The position numbers and the translations under genes are program-made. A stretch of 64,000 nt of DNA. Source: Terrimonas_A sp051954695 (GTDB lineage: Bacteria > Bacteroidota > Bacteroidia > Chitinophagales > Chitinophagaceae). This document shows positions 18,637-28,098 of the stretch, in pieces (the stretch's first letter is position 1; every line of letters starts with the position of its first letter). The notes beneath the pieces are model-generated. The model did no database searches. It saw only the letters and a program-made list of their open reading frames with translations, and was not told the DNA's origin. The DNA is taken from contig JBQCHL010000014.1 in NCBI GenBank assembly GCA_051954695.1, forward strand, positions 1-64,000, given 5' to 3'.

Positions 18637-19715
18637 ATCCCCCCACCAATCACATCATCCCCTTCATAAAACACTGCACTTTGCCCTGGAGCAATTCCTT
18701 TGGCATTTTCGTAAAACCTGACTTTCATCTGCCCATTTTCGGGGTAGATATTGGAAAGGCTGCCTTTGTCCTTGTAGCGGATCTTGGTAATGGCTTCCAT
18801 TCCAGGTGTAATGGTATCGTACTTGATCATGTTCAGTTTGCCCACCGTCATTTCATTCTGTTCCAGGTCGGCTTCATCACCGAGCATGACTGTATTGTTT
18901 TCTGGATCGATCTTCGTAACGAATACAGGCTTTCCAAAAGCAATGTCCAGGCCTTTGCGCTGGCCGATCGTATAGAACGGATAGCCTTTATGCTGGCCGA
19001 GTATCTTTCCATTTTTATCAATGAAATTGCCGCCGGCTACTTTTTCTTCAAGACCTTCCACTCTTCTTTTCAGGAAACCGCGGTAGTCATTGTCCGGTAC
19101 AAAACAGATCTCATAGCTTTCGCTTTTTTTAGCCAGTTCAGGATAGCCATATCGCAGGGCCATATCGCGGATCTCTGTTTTGCGATAGGGGGCCAGGGGT
19201 AATAGAGTGCGGCTTAGCAGGTCTTGCTGCAGGCCCCAAAGCACATAGCTCTGATCCTTTGTTTCATCAATGGCTTTGCTTACTACATAGCGACCATTGT
19301 CATGTTGCCTGATCTTTGCGTAGTGGCCGGTAGCGATAAAATCGCAGCCCAGGGCATCAGCCCTTTTCAGCAAAGCCCTCCATTTGATATGTGTATTGCA
19401 AAGCACGCAGGGATTGGGTGTGCGACCGGCAAGGTATTCTTCTACGAAATTATCGATCACAAAACCGCCGAACTCTTCCCTTATATCAAGAATATAATGC
19501 GCAAAACCATGCTCAACGGCTGCCTGTCGGGCATCGTTAAAGCTGTCTACGTTACAACAACCTGTTTCCTTTTTACTTCCGCCACTGGCAGCATAATCCC
19601 AGGTCTTCATGGTGATCCCCACCACTTCATACCCCTCATCATTAAGCATGAGGGCAGCCACAGTGCTATCAATACCGCCGCTCATGGCAACCAGCACTTT
19701 TCCTTTACGACTCAT
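18618..19715 (-). CDS. mnmA: tRNA-specific 2-thiouridylase
   Basis: A 365-residue enzyme that thiolates U34 of tRNA for Glu, Gln and Lys. The ATP-pyrophosphatase loop is SGGIDS at residues 12-17; the two catalytic cysteines are in NPCVLCN and YEICFVPD. The remaining body, including GHYAKIR, DQSYVLWGL and TIGQRKGL, matches the family at normal length. The last residues are encoded by the start of dispersed repeat A, so the C-terminus VRSL may differ from orthologues. Monocistronic, with a -7 box TATCTTTG 24 bases upstream. Confidence 0.96.
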   Translation of the reverse strand: MSRKGKVLVAMSGGIDSTVAALMLNDEGYEVVGITMKTWDYAASGGSKKETGCCNVDSFNDARQAAVEHGFAHYILDIREEFGGFVIDNFVEEYLAGRTPNPCVLCNTHIKWRALLKRADALGCDFIATGHYAKIRQHDNGRYVVSKAIDETKDQSYVLWGLQQDLLSRTLLPLAPYRKTEIRDMALRYGYPELAKKSESYEICFVPDNDYRGFLKRRVEGLEEKVAGGNFIDKNGKILGQHKGYPFYTIGQRKGLDIAFGKPVFVTKIDPENNTVMLGDEADLEQNEMTVGKLNMIKYDTITPGMEAITKIRYKDKGSLSNIYPENGQMKVRFYENAKGIAPGQSAVFYEGDDVIGGGIIVRSL

Positions 19716-19738
19716 AATTTTTTAAAAATTGCAAGCAG

Positions 19739-19746
19739 CAAAGATA
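19739..19746 (-). promoter_or_regulatory. -7 box of mnmA promoter
   Basis: Minus-strand TATCTTTG is a perfect TAnnTTTG element, 24 bases before the mnmA start codon. No clear TTTG at -33 was found. Confidence 0.55.
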
Positions 19747-19976
19747 CAATTTAGCCGGCAGATAAGGTGGATAATACAGGCTCCTGCGGCTTCCTGCAGC
19801 ACTTTGCTGTTCTTATTGATTGTCAATTACCTGGGTCTTTTCCTCCATTAAAGAATAAACCCGGACATGAATTACAAAATCATCGAAGATAAGTTTGTAA
19901 ATAACCGAAATATTATATGCCCCGAAATCTCTCTTTTTGTATCTTCCTCGCTCATACACTTAACAAACAATTGCTT

Positions 19977-22547
19977 ATGAGAAAACTAGCTCTGATTACC
20001 TGCTTGCTGGTCCTGTCTTGCGCAGGCATGGCCCAGGACTTAAAGTATTATTTGCCGGACAGCATCAGCTACAACCCGGCCATTCCCAAACCAAAGGATA
20101 TTATTTACCATGAAGTTGGTGAATACCACGTTACCCATGACCGGCTGGTGAATTATATGAAAGCAGTGGCTGCAGCTGCACCGGACAGGGTAAAAATGGA
20201 GATCATGGGATTCACGTATGAGAAAAGGCCACAGGTGTTATTGATCATCACTTCTCCTAAAAACCATCAGCGGCTGGAAGAGATCCGTCAGCAACACGTG
20301 CAGTTGACAGATCCCGAGCGCTCCGGTTCGCTCAATATCGACAATATGCCTATCGTAGTCTGGATCGGGCATTCGATACATGGTAATGAGCAAAGCGGTA
20401 CCAATGCTTCCCTGGTAAGTGCATATTACCTGGCAGCAGCACAGGGAAAACAAATTGATGAATTGCTGGATAATACAGTTATTCTTTTCGATCCTTCCTT
20501 TAACCCCGATGGTATGCAGCGTTTTTCCGGTTGGGTGAACCAACACCGCAGCAAAAACCTGGTGAGCGATCCCAACGACCGCGAGTTTAATGAAGTATGG
20601 CCTGGCGGAAGGTTCAATCATTACTGGTTCGATCTGAACCGCGATTGGTTGCCTGCAATACATGTGGAAAGTCAGAACCGCCTTGAATGGTTTCATAAAT
20701 GGAAACCTAATATCCTTACTGATCACCACGAACAGGGAAGCAATGCTACTTTCTTTTTTCAACCGGGTGTGCCTTCCAGGGTCAATCCATTGACGCCGGA
20801 TAAAAACCAGGAGCTGACCGGCAAACTGGCTAAATTTCATGCAGCATTCCTCGATCGTATCGGTTCGCTTTATTTTACCAAAGAGAATTACGATGATTTC
20901 TATTATGGGAAGGGTTCAACCTATCCTGATGTGAATGGTGCAATCGGGATCTTATTCGAACAGGCATCTTCAAGAGGTCATGCGCAACAAACAACCAATG
21001 GGTTGCTGACTTTTCCCTTTACGATCCGCAACCAGTTTGTAACAGCTCTGTCAACACTGGAAGGAGCAAAAGCCTTGCGGAAAGAATTTCTGCAATGGCA
21101 AAGGGATTTTTATAAAACAGCTATGACGGAATCGGCAGCAACGCCTGTGAAAGGATATGTGTTCGGCGATGAACAGGATAAAGCCAAAACTTATCATTTT
21201 GCAGAAATGCTGCGCCGGCACCAGATACAGGTACTGGCAGTAAAGAATAAGTTCAGTGCTGATGGAAATGAATTCAAACCCGGTACAGCATATGTGGTAC
21301 CGACCAATCAACCGCAATACAGGCTGATCAGGACCATTTTTGAAAAAACATTCCAGTATAAAGACAGTTTGTTCTATGATATCACTTCGTGGACCATGCC
21401 GCTGGCGTTTGGTTTACCTGCAGCAGAATTGAATGCAGCACAGTATACAGGTGCTGCCGGTGATAAACTGACAGATCTGCCCAAACCTGCAGGCGAAGTG
21501 ACTGGTAAAAGCGAATATGCTTACCTCTTTGCATGGGATGATCTGTATGCACCACGTGCGTTGTATGAATTGCAACAGGCAGGTGTTATGGCAAAAGTGG
21601 CCACCAACAAATTTGACATGCCGATAGGTAATACAACATTGGCATTCGATTATGGAACGATAATGGTGCCGGTAAAAGCGCAAAAAATGAACAGCAGCCA
21701 ATTGGCTGAGCTGATGAAAGAGGTGGCCGAGCGCAGTTATATAAAAGTGTGGGCTGTAAGCGGGGGAAATGTAAGCAGTGGCAGTGACCTGGGCAGCAGC
21801 AAATTTGCGCCGGTAGCTACCCCAAGGATCGCTATGATCACAGGTTCCGGAGTAAATGCAACAGATGCAGGCGAGGTTTGGCATCTGCTTGATCAGCGGA
21901 TGAATATGCCTGCAACCCACCTGGAGCCATCAGCGTTCAACCGGGCACAGGCAGATCAATACAATACGCTGATCATGGTAGGAGGGAACTATGGCGAACT
22001 CAATAAGGAAAAGTTGAAGAGCTGGGTGCAGGGAGGCGGTACTTTAATTCTTACAGAAGAAGCCGTGACCTGGGCTGCGCAGAATGGTATCAGCAATGTA
22101 TCGTTCAAGAGAACAAAAGCGCCGGTCGACAGTACACAAAAAGCAACGTATGTAGACAGAGAGCAGGTGGACGGAGCGCAACGTGTGAGTGGTGCTATTT
22201 TCGGAGCAGAAGTAGATCTTACGCATCCATTGGCTTATGGATATAATCAGAAAACGGTCAGCCTGTTCAAAGCCAATAGGGTGTTTATGGAAAAAAGCAA
22301 AAATCCTTATGCCACGCCATTCTTTTATGGAAGCAAGCCAATGCAGAGTGGTTGGGTAAGCCGGGAGAACCTGGATGCTATCAAGAATTCTGCAGCAGTA
22401 GTGGTGAATACAGTAGGAGGCGGAAGGGTGATCAGCATAGCAGACAATCCGAATTTCAGGGCGTTCTGGCTGGGCGGCAGCAAGCTGTTTATGAATGCGA
22501 TATTCTTCGGAAGAAATATTGATGCGGCAAGCGGAAGAGCAGAATAG
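19977..22547 (+). CDS. Large M14-family peptidase with C-terminal amidotransferase-like domain
   Basis: An 856-residue exported metallopeptidase. Start at 19977 gives signal peptide MRKLALITCLLVLSCAGMAQ. Zinc ligands are H135 and E138 in GHSIHGNEQSG and His 250/251 in LTDHHEQGSN; NPDGMQRF and NRDW are family substrate-binding segments, and a likely catalytic Glu is in GILFEQASSRGH. After about residue 620 the chain resembles a type-1 glutamine-amidotransferase fold (AMITGSGVN, LIMVGGNYGELN, GGTLILTEEA) without an obvious Cys nucleophile. This architecture is common in Bacteroidota. The preceding 261-base gap has no other gene. Confidence 0.88.
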   Translation: MRKLALITCLLVLSCAGMAQDLKYYLPDSISYNPAIPKPKDIIYHEVGEYHVTHDRLVNYMKAVAAAAPDRVKMEIMGFTYEKRPQVLLIITSPKNHQRLEEIRQQHVQLTDPERSGSLNIDNMPIVVWIGHSIHGNEQSGTNASLVSAYYLAAAQGKQIDELLDNTVILFDPSFNPDGMQRFSGWVNQHRSKNLVSDPNDREFNEVWPGGRFNHYWFDLNRDWLPAIHVESQNRLEWFHKWKPNILTDHHEQGSNATFFFQPGVPSRVNPLTPDKNQELTGKLAKFHAAFLDRIGSLYFTKENYDDFYYGKGSTYPDVNGAIGILFEQASSRGHAQQTTNGLLTFPFTIRNQFVTALSTLEGAKALRKEFLQWQRDFYKTAMTESAATPVKGYVFGDEQDKAKTYHFAEMLRRHQIQVLAVKNKFSADGNEFKPGTAYVVPTNQPQYRLIRTIFEKTFQYKDSLFYDITSWTMPLAFGLPAAELNAAQYTGAAGDKLTDLPKPAGEVTGKSEYAYLFAWDDLYAPRALYELQQAGVMAKVATNKFDMPIGNTTLAFDYGTIMVPVKAQKMNSSQLAELMKEVAERSYIKVWAVSGGNVSSGSDLGSSKFAPVATPRIAMITGSGVNATDAGEVWHLLDQRMNMPATHLEPSAFNRAQADQYNTLIMVGGNYGELNKEKLKSWVQGGGTLILTEEAVTWAAQNGISNVSFKRTKAPVDSTQKATYVDREQVDGAQRVSGAIFGAEVDLTHPLAYGYNQKTVSLFKANRVFMEKSKNPYATPFFYGSKPMQSGWVSRENLDAIKNSAAVVVNTVGGGRVISIADNPNFRAFWLGGSKLFMNAIFFGRNIDAASGRAE

Positions 22548-22667
22548 GAAAAACACATAAAAAAGACGTTTTTTTCTCAAGGAATCCTTTCCATCTGAAT
22601 GCATCTTGCACTCATAGCGGCAGGGAAGTTAAAAGTTATTCACAAGTCTGCTTTGCAACGGGTAAAT

Positions 22668-22710
22668 CAAGTTAGTGCGGCATCCCAGGCGGGAGAATAA
22701 TGCTAACTTG
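22668..22710. repeat. Inverted repeat upstream of ssb
   Basis: CAAGTTAG (22668-22675) and CTAACTTG (22703-22710) are exact inverted copies with a 27-base spacer, 39 bases before the ssb start codon. It may be a hairpin or regulator site for ssb; no other support is visible. The rest of the 201-base gap shows nothing clear. Confidence 0.35.
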
Positions 22711-22748
22711 CCGCTTAATAATTATTACGAATATTAAAACAGAGCACT

Positions 22749-23183
22749 ATGATTAAAATGCAAGTTATCGGTAACCTCGGCAAAGATTGCGTGGTTAACA
22801 CAGTCAATGGAAAGAATGTGATCAATTTTACAGTAGCCCATACGGAGAAATACAAAGACAGTCAGGGAATGAGCCAGGAGAAAACAACCTGGGTAGATTG
22901 TGCGTACTGGACAGACAGGACAGCGCTTTCTCCTTATCTGACCAAAGGCAAACAGGTATTTGTGGAAGGAACACCGGAAGTGAGATCATTTACCCGCCAG
23001 GATGGAACAAGCGGAGCATCCCTTTCCCTTCGTGTGCGTGAAGTGCAGCTATTAGGTGGCCGCAGTGAAGGTGGATTCGGTGGAGGCTCTTCTTCTTATA
23101 ACAATGGAGCTTCCAATACTGCTCCAAGCAGCGTCCCTTCTGCGAATGATATTACTGAGCCGATTGATGACCTCCCGTTCTGA
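22749..23183 (+). CDS. ssb: Single-stranded DNA-binding protein
   Basis: A 144-residue OB-fold protein that coats ssDNA in replication and repair. The N-terminal MIKMQVIGNLGKDCVVN and the central TTWVDCAYW segment are family hallmarks. A Gly/Ser/Asn-rich linker (about 102-130) precedes the acidic tip DDLPF that binds partner proteins. Family D repeat units begin 4 to 5 bases after its stop codon, followed by a terminator at 23300. Confidence 0.96.
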   Translation: MIKMQVIGNLGKDCVVNTVNGKNVINFTVAHTEKYKDSQGMSQEKTTWVDCAYWTDRTALSPYLTKGKQVFVEGTPEVRSFTRQDGTSGASLSLRVREVQLLGGRSEGGFGGGSSSYNNGASNTAPSSVPSANDITEPIDDLPF

Positions 23184-23187
23184 TGAG

Positions 23188-23253
23188 TACGAATGGCGCG
23201 AATGGGTAAGTGAGAATGGAGGGAATGAGGATAAGCGCGAATGGCGCGAATAG
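23188..23253 (+). repeat. GCGAATGG-unit repeat after ssb (family D)
   Basis: Degenerate units TACGAATGGCGCGAATGG, GTGAGAATGG, AGGGAATGAG and GCGCGAATGGCGCGAATA run for about 65 bases immediately after the ssb stop codon. The same words occur inside sucA and, inverted, between ccmB and tdk. Confidence 0.75.
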
Positions 23254-23299
23254 GGTCTGATAATTGATGATTTCTTGAAGACACTGAAATGATAAGGCT

Positions 23300-23329
23300 A
23301 TGCCTCCTGTAACAGGGAGGCATTTTTCT
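23300..23329 (+). terminator. Rho-independent terminator of ssb
   Basis: ATGCCTCC-TGT pairs with ACA-GGGAGGCAT (one bulged base), followed by TTTTTCTTT. It ends 15 bases before the next start codon, which argues against the longer reading of the dehydrogenase gene. Confidence 0.8.
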
Positions 23330-23344
23330 TTGTTTCTTTGCTAT

Positions 23345-24427
23345 ATGTCAACACAGCTATTTTCTTATCAGCAACTTGCTGTTTTTACTCAGAAAGTATT
23401 TCTGTCAATTGGATGCCCGGAGGAGCAGGCGGCAACAGCTACTAAAGCGTTGCTTTCCGCAGATATAAGGGGTATTGATTCGCATGGAGTGGCCAGGCTT
23501 AGTGGCTATGTAAGGCTTTGGGAGGTGAAGCGTGTGAATGCCAAACCTGATATCAGGATCATTCATGAAACGCCATCCACAGCAGTGGTGGATGGTGACA
23601 GCGGGCTTGGCCTGGTAGTGGCGCCTTATGCTATGCAGGTGGCCATTGAAAAGGCTAAACAGGTGGGTACAGGTTGGGTGAGTGTGCAAAACAGTAATCA
23701 CTTCGGCATAGCAGCCCATCATGCCATGATGGCTTTGCAATATGATATGATCGGCATGGCCATGACCAATGCCAGTCCATTGGTGGCACCTACTTTTTCC
23801 GTTGATAAGATGCTTGGCACAAACCCTATCTGTGTAGCTGCACCAGCAGGTAAGCAGCCGGCTTTTGTGGCTGACCTGGCTACCACTACAGCCGCCAATG
23901 GCAAGCTGGAAATTTTGCAACGGAAAAATCAGTCGACGCCCTCGGGGTGGGTGCAGGATGCAGAGGGTAATCCTTCACATGACCCGCATGAACTGAAGAA
24001 AGGAGGGGCACTGTTACCGCTTGGAGGAGATAAAGAACATGGCAGCCACAAAGGATATGCACTGGGAGCAATAGTGGACATTTTCTCAGCCCTGCTGAGT
24101 GGTGCGAATTATGCACCCTGGGTACCTCCCTTCCCCGCTTATGTGCCGATGCCTGCACAGCAGCCTGGCAAAGGGATCGGTCATTTCTTTGGGGCAATGC
24201 GGGTAGACGCTTTCAGGCCGGCAGAAGATTTCAAAAAAAGCATGGATCACTGGATAGAAGGTTTCAGGGCTGCGAAGCCGATGCCCGGACAGGAAAAAGT
24301 GCTGGTGCCGGGCGATCCTGAAAGGGAAATGGAAGCAGAAAGAATGAAAGAAGGAATTCCTTTACTTGAATCTGTAATCAAGGATTTACAATCAATAGGA
24401 GAGAAATTCGGGATAGAATTGAAGTGA
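23345..24427 (+). CDS. Malate/L-lactate/ureidoglycolate dehydrogenase-family oxidoreductase
   Basis: A 360-residue NAD(P)-dependent dehydrogenase of the LDH2/MDH2 type, which is unrelated to Rossmann-fold LDH. The ATG at 23345 (MSTQLFSYQQL) lies just beyond the ssb terminator. Family segments include the DIRGIDSHGVARLSGY motif with the catalytic His, SNHFGIAAHHAM, and DLATTTAANGKLE. Specific 2-hydroxyacid substrate cannot be told from sequence. A terminator overlaps its stop codon. Confidence 0.9.
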   Translation: MSTQLFSYQQLAVFTQKVFLSIGCPEEQAATATKALLSADIRGIDSHGVARLSGYVRLWEVKRVNAKPDIRIIHETPSTAVVDGDSGLGLVVAPYAMQVAIEKAKQVGTGWVSVQNSNHFGIAAHHAMMALQYDMIGMAMTNASPLVAPTFSVDKMLGTNPICVAAPAGKQPAFVADLATTTAANGKLEILQRKNQSTPSGWVQDAEGNPSHDPHELKKGGALLPLGGDKEHGSHKGYALGAIVDIFSALLSGANYAPWVPPFPAYVPMPAQQPGKGIGHFFGAMRVDAFRPAEDFKKSMDHWIEGFRAAKPMPGQEKVLVPGDPEREMEAERMKEGIPLLESVIKDLQSIGEKFGIELK

Positions 24428-24462
24428 ATTCAAAGAAAATAGCGTTTTCTTTGAATTTTTTT
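24427..24462 (+). terminator. Rho-independent terminator
   Basis: A perfect 13-bp stem AATTCAAAGAAAA / TTTTCTTTGAATT (24427-24439, 24445-24457), loop TAGCG, T run to 24462. The stem starts on the last base of the dehydrogenase stop codon. Confidence 0.82.
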
Positions 24463-24515
24463 ATCATTCCGCGGTCATCTGTTTATTTTATATCTTTTTA
24501 TTATCTATCTGCCTT

Positions 24516-24523
24516 TATCTTTG
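24516..24523 (+). promoter_or_regulatory. -7 box of aspartate kinase promoter
   Basis: TATCTTTG, a perfect TAnnTTTG element, lies 45 bases before the aspartate kinase start and after the preceding terminator. No exact -33 TTTG is present. Confidence 0.55.
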
Positions 24524-24568
24524 CAGCCACCATTTTTAATCGTTTAAAAGCCCGGAAAGGGAATCATC

Positions 24569-25891
24569 ATGAAAGTAATGAAGTTTGGAGGCACCAGTGT
24601 AGGTAAGCCGGAACGTATGCACCATATTGCTTCACTGGTTACCAGGCAGGAAGAGCCCACGATCGTGGTGTTGTCTGCTTTGTCTGGCACCACTAATGCC
24701 CTCGTTGAAATAGGCGAGCATATTGCCAAGGGTGATCGCAGCGCAGCCAAGCAGTCCATTGATAAACTGGAAGCTCATTACCATCAATTCATTACTGAAC
24801 TGGTGAAAAAACCTGCTTCTGTTGAGAGAACACGCCAGATTGTTGCCGAGCATTTTGAATTCCTCAATATCATTCTCAAGATCTCTTTCAGCGAAGCGCT
24901 GAATAAAGATATTCTTGCGCAGGGTGAATTGCTTTCGACCAAATTGTTTTCGGCTTATCTCGAAGAGCAGGGAATCGATCATGCCCTGTTGCCTGCCCTG
25001 GAGTTCATGACCATTGATGCATACGATGAACCGCAGATCGGCAGCATTAAAGTAAAGCTTACACAGCTGCTGCAACAGCATAAGGAAAGAAAATTATTCG
25101 TGACCCAGGGTTATATCTGCCGCAATGCCCGTGGCGAGGTAGACAACCTGAAAAGAGGCGGCAGTGATTATTCAGCTTCATTGATTGCAGCGGCTATTGG
25201 TGCTTCTGCATGTGAAATCTGGACCGATATTGACGGTATGCATAATAACGATCCGCGTGTAGTGAAGAAAACAGTGCCTATTGAACAACTGAGCTTTGAG
25301 GAAGCAGCAGAGCTTGCTTATTTCGGTGCTAAAATACTTCACCCTGCTTCTATCTGGCCTGCACAAACATATAAGATCCCTGTAAAGTTGCTTAATACTA
25401 TGCAGCTTGAAGCAAAGGGCACACTTATCACAGAGCTGGCTCATGGTGTAGGTGTAAAAGCAGTGGCAGCAAAAGATAATATCATCGCTATCCGTATCAA
25501 AAGCAGCCGTATGCTGCTGGCCTATGGCTTTCTCAGGAAGATATTCGAAGTATTTGAAAAATACCGTACGCCGATCGATATGATCACTACTTCAGAAGTA
25601 GCCGTATCGCTTACTATTGATAACCCTGCTTTCCTGAAAGAGATCCTTAAAGAACTGGAACCGTTCGGTACAACAGAGGTGGACCATAATCAAACGATCA
25701 TTTCTGTGGTAGGCAATGAAATAGCGCAAACAACAGATATTGTAAAAAAACTGTTTGGTTCTATCATGAACATTCCTGTTCGAATGGTATCTTATGGTGG
25801 CAGCCCGCATAATATTTCATTGCTGATAGATGCAAAATATAAAATGCAAATATTGCAGCAACTGAACAAGGGTATGTTTGGATTGGAGTAG
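24569..25891 (+). CDS. lysC: Aspartate kinase, monofunctional
   Basis: A 440-residue enzyme phosphorylating L-aspartate, first step to Lys, Thr and Met. The N-terminal KFGGTSVG (5-12) and the NLKRGGSDYSASLIAAAI and WTDIDGMHNNDPR segments form the kinase domain; two ACT regulatory domains follow from about residue 305, so feedback inhibition is likely. Length fits the monofunctional class, with no homoserine dehydrogenase fused. Its transcript is followed by a terminator hairpin at 25967 that overlaps the next gene's start. Confidence 0.93.
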   Translation: MKVMKFGGTSVGKPERMHHIASLVTRQEEPTIVVLSALSGTTNALVEIGEHIAKGDRSAAKQSIDKLEAHYHQFITELVKKPASVERTRQIVAEHFEFLNIILKISFSEALNKDILAQGELLSTKLFSAYLEEQGIDHALLPALEFMTIDAYDEPQIGSIKVKLTQLLQQHKERKLFVTQGYICRNARGEVDNLKRGGSDYSASLIAAAIGASACEIWTDIDGMHNNDPRVVKKTVPIEQLSFEEAAELAYFGAKILHPASIWPAQTYKIPVKLLNTMQLEAKGTLITELAHGVGVKAVAAKDNIIAIRIKSSRMLLAYGFLRKIFEVFEKYRTPIDMITTSEVAVSLTIDNPAFLKEILKELEPFGTTEVDHNQTIISVVGNEIAQTTDIVKKLFGSIMNIPVRMVSYGGSPHNISLLIDAKYKMQILQQLNKGMFGLE

Positions 25892-25966
25892 GCCGGTATC
25901 CCTCAGCGGCAACGCTTTTCTTCGGCCGGATTTATTAACTAAAGAATTAGTTTTAATGCTGTATAT

Positions 25967-25998
25967 TGCCGGTATGTTCAGAATACCGGCATTTTTTT
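25967..25998 (+). terminator. Terminator hairpin overlapping next start codon
   Basis: Stem TGCCGGTAT / ATACCGGCA (25967-25975, 25983-25991), 7-base loop, then seven T (25992-25998). It looks like the aspartate kinase terminator, yet the best start codon of the next gene (25974) lies at the stem-loop junction and the T run encodes its signal peptide Phe codons. Confidence 0.75.
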
Positions 25999-27242
25999 GT
26001 CTGCTGCTTTTTATTCCTCTCACCATGCTTTCCCAGCGTACCATACAGGGAAAGATAGTGGCTGCTTCCAGTAAAGAACCTATTGCAGGGAGCAGTGTTT
26101 TTATCAGCAATACTTCCTATGGAACAGTAACCAATAAGGACGGCAATTTTGAAATAGCAGATATCCCTCCCGGGAAATACGATCTGATCATTTCATCTGT
26201 TGGCTATGAAACAAATGTATATAGCTTTAACACGGATCAGTTGCCTCTCAAGATCCGCGTAGAGATGGAAGTGAAAGTAAGAGAGCTGCAAAACGTAGTA
26301 GTAGAGCCGTCTGTGGAAGAAGGCTGGGATAAATGGGGCAAAGTGTTCCTGGATAATTTCGTGGGCCAAACACCTAATGCCAAAGACTGCAAAATTAAAA
26401 ATGAATCCTCCATCCGCTTTCGGTATTACCGCAAAAGCAACCGGCTGGTGGCTTACTCAGATGATCCGATCATCCTGGAAAATAAAGCACTGGGTTATAT
26501 CATCAAATACCAGTTAGAAGATTTCGAGATCAATTATAAGACAAACACTACTTACTTTGTAGGCTATCCTCTTTTTGAAGAGATAGATAAAAAGAGAAAA
26601 GGCCTGCAACGCCGCTGGCAAAAAGGGCGCGACAAAGCGTATTATGGCTCTATGATGCATTTTATGCGGTCTGTATACAACAACAAACTGACAGAAGAAG
26701 GATATGAAGTAAGGCGTATGGTACGCAGGCCTAACCTGGAAAAACAAAGGGTCAAAAAAATATACCGCCCCGGAAGTTTCATAAGGGTCAGCAGTAATGG
26801 CAACACTCCCTCCAAGGTGGTGCCGGCCCAGGATTCCTTATCGAAAGATTCTACTGATTATTACCGGCGGGTGATGTCGCAAAAAGATGATATTGACACT
26901 TATGGCCGTGATATCCTTACAGCCGACAGCCTGATCGTGGGGCAGGATGGCGAACTCAAAGTGCTTTACTTTGATGACTTTCTCTATGTTACTTATAAAC
27001 GGGAACTGGAAGACGAAGGATATTTGCTTTATTACAATGAACGGAGGTCGCCGACCTTTCAGCGTTCACATATCTTCCTGCAAAACCACCGTGTTATTGT
27101 TGTAGATGCCAATGGAAGTTACTTTCCACCGCAGGAGGTATTCTCCATGTCTTACTGGGCATGGAATGAAAAAGTATCTAATTTATTACCCCTCGATTAT
27201 AAACCTTATGCGGAAGCGCCTGATATCAGGAAGAAATTATAA
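25974..27242 (+). CDS. Exported carboxypeptidase-regulatory-like domain protein
   Basis: A 422-residue protein from ATG 25974, giving signal peptide MFRIPAFFCLLLFIPLTMLSQ; ATG 25956 is an alternative. Residues about 22-110 form a CarboxypepD_reg-like beta-sandwich (GKIVAASSKEPIAGSSVFI, GTVTNKDGNFEIADIPPGKYDLIISSVGYE), as found at the N-terminus of SusC receptors, but no receptor barrel follows. The remainder (from VEEGWDKWGKVFLDNF) is a conserved Bacteroidota family of unknown role. It starts 83 bases after aspartate kinase with a terminator-like hairpin over its start. Confidence 0.85.
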   Translation: MFRIPAFFCLLLFIPLTMLSQRTIQGKIVAASSKEPIAGSSVFISNTSYGTVTNKDGNFEIADIPPGKYDLIISSVGYETNVYSFNTDQLPLKIRVEMEVKVRELQNVVVEPSVEEGWDKWGKVFLDNFVGQTPNAKDCKIKNESSIRFRYYRKSNRLVAYSDDPIILENKALGYIIKYQLEDFEINYKTNTTYFVGYPLFEEIDKKRKGLQRRWQKGRDKAYYGSMMHFMRSVYNNKLTEEGYEVRRMVRRPNLEKQRVKKIYRPGSFIRVSSNGNTPSKVVPAQDSLSKDSTDYYRRVMSQKDDIDTYGRDILTADSLIVGQDGELKVLYFDDFLYVTYKRELEDEGYLLYYNERRSPTFQRSHIFLQNHRVIVVDANGSYFPPQEVFSMSYWAWNEKVSNLLPLDYKPYAEAPDIRKKL

Positions 27243-27260
27243 AAGCCGCTAACCATTCAA

Positions 27261-28034
27261 CTATTGGTACACCCTAACATAATCGATCTCCATCTTCTGC
27301 GGCCAGATTTTTTCATCCACTCCCTTTTGACCGCCCCAGTTGCCACCTACTGCGATATTGAGCAGCAGGAACATTTTATTGTCAAAGGGCCAGGCATCAT
27401 AGCCGGTATGTTCATTGTTGAAAGTGAAAAATACTTTTCCATCCACTGCGATCTTCACTGATTCTTTATTCCATTCAACACTGTACACATGAAAGTTTTC
27501 TGAACAATCCTTTACTTCTATAGTGTCGGTCTTTTGTGTGTTGATAACGTGATAATATTTTTTACAGTGTATGGAGCCATGAATAAAACCCTGGTTAAAT
27601 CCTACGTGTTCCATGATATCGATCTCTCCGTCATCAGGCCAGCGGAGATCAGGTACAGAACCCAGCATCCAGATCGCAGGCCAGGTGCCACGACCTTTGG
27701 GTAGTTTAGCTTTTACTTCTATTTTACCATATTGCCAGTCGCCTTTGTTTTTAGTGATCAATCTTGCCGATGTATAAGATTTTCCTTTCCAGTTTTCCTT
27801 ACGTGCTTCAATCGTGAGCAGGCCGTTCTTAACACGTGCATTCTCCTTACGGCCTGCAGTATAATACTGCAATTCATTATTCCCCCAGCCATCACCACCC
27901 ACCTCGGCTGTCCATTTGGTGGAATCAGGCAAACCGGAGTAATCAAATTCATCACTCCAGACCAGCTTCCAGTTTTTTTGTTGTGCAGAAGCGCAAACGC
28001 TGATAAGCAATAACAGGCAAAACAAAGGTTTCAT
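27261..28034 (-). CDS. Glycoside hydrolase family 16 (endo-beta-glucanase-like)
   Basis: A 257-residue secreted endoglycanase with signal peptide MKPLFCLLLLISVCASAQ. The GH16 catalytic motif ExDxxE is present as DGEIDIMEHVG, with nucleophile and acid/base Glu spaced as in laminarinases. Supporting segments are WKLVWSDEFDYSG at the N-terminus and GTWPAIWMLG. The single-domain build and these motifs resemble beta-1,3(-1,4)-glucanases, but porphyranase or carrageenase specificity cannot be excluded. It ends 18 bases from the convergent gene and stands alone. Confidence 0.93.
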   Translation of the reverse strand: MKPLFCLLLLISVCASAQQKNWKLVWSDEFDYSGLPDSTKWTAEVGGDGWGNNELQYYTAGRKENARVKNGLLTIEARKENWKGKSYTSARLITKNKGDWQYGKIEVKAKLPKGRGTWPAIWMLGSVPDLRWPDDGEIDIMEHVGFNQGFIHGSIHCKKYYHVINTQKTDTIEVKDCSENFHVYSVEWNKESVKIAVDGKVFFTFNNEHTGYDAWPFDNKMFLLLNIAVGGNWGGQKGVDEKIWPQKMEIDYVRVYQ

Positions 28035-28098
28035 ATATCCGATTGAATCAGTAAGCTAATTAAAAAAGAGCAAAGATGTTTTCCAATATTTCCCGGCA

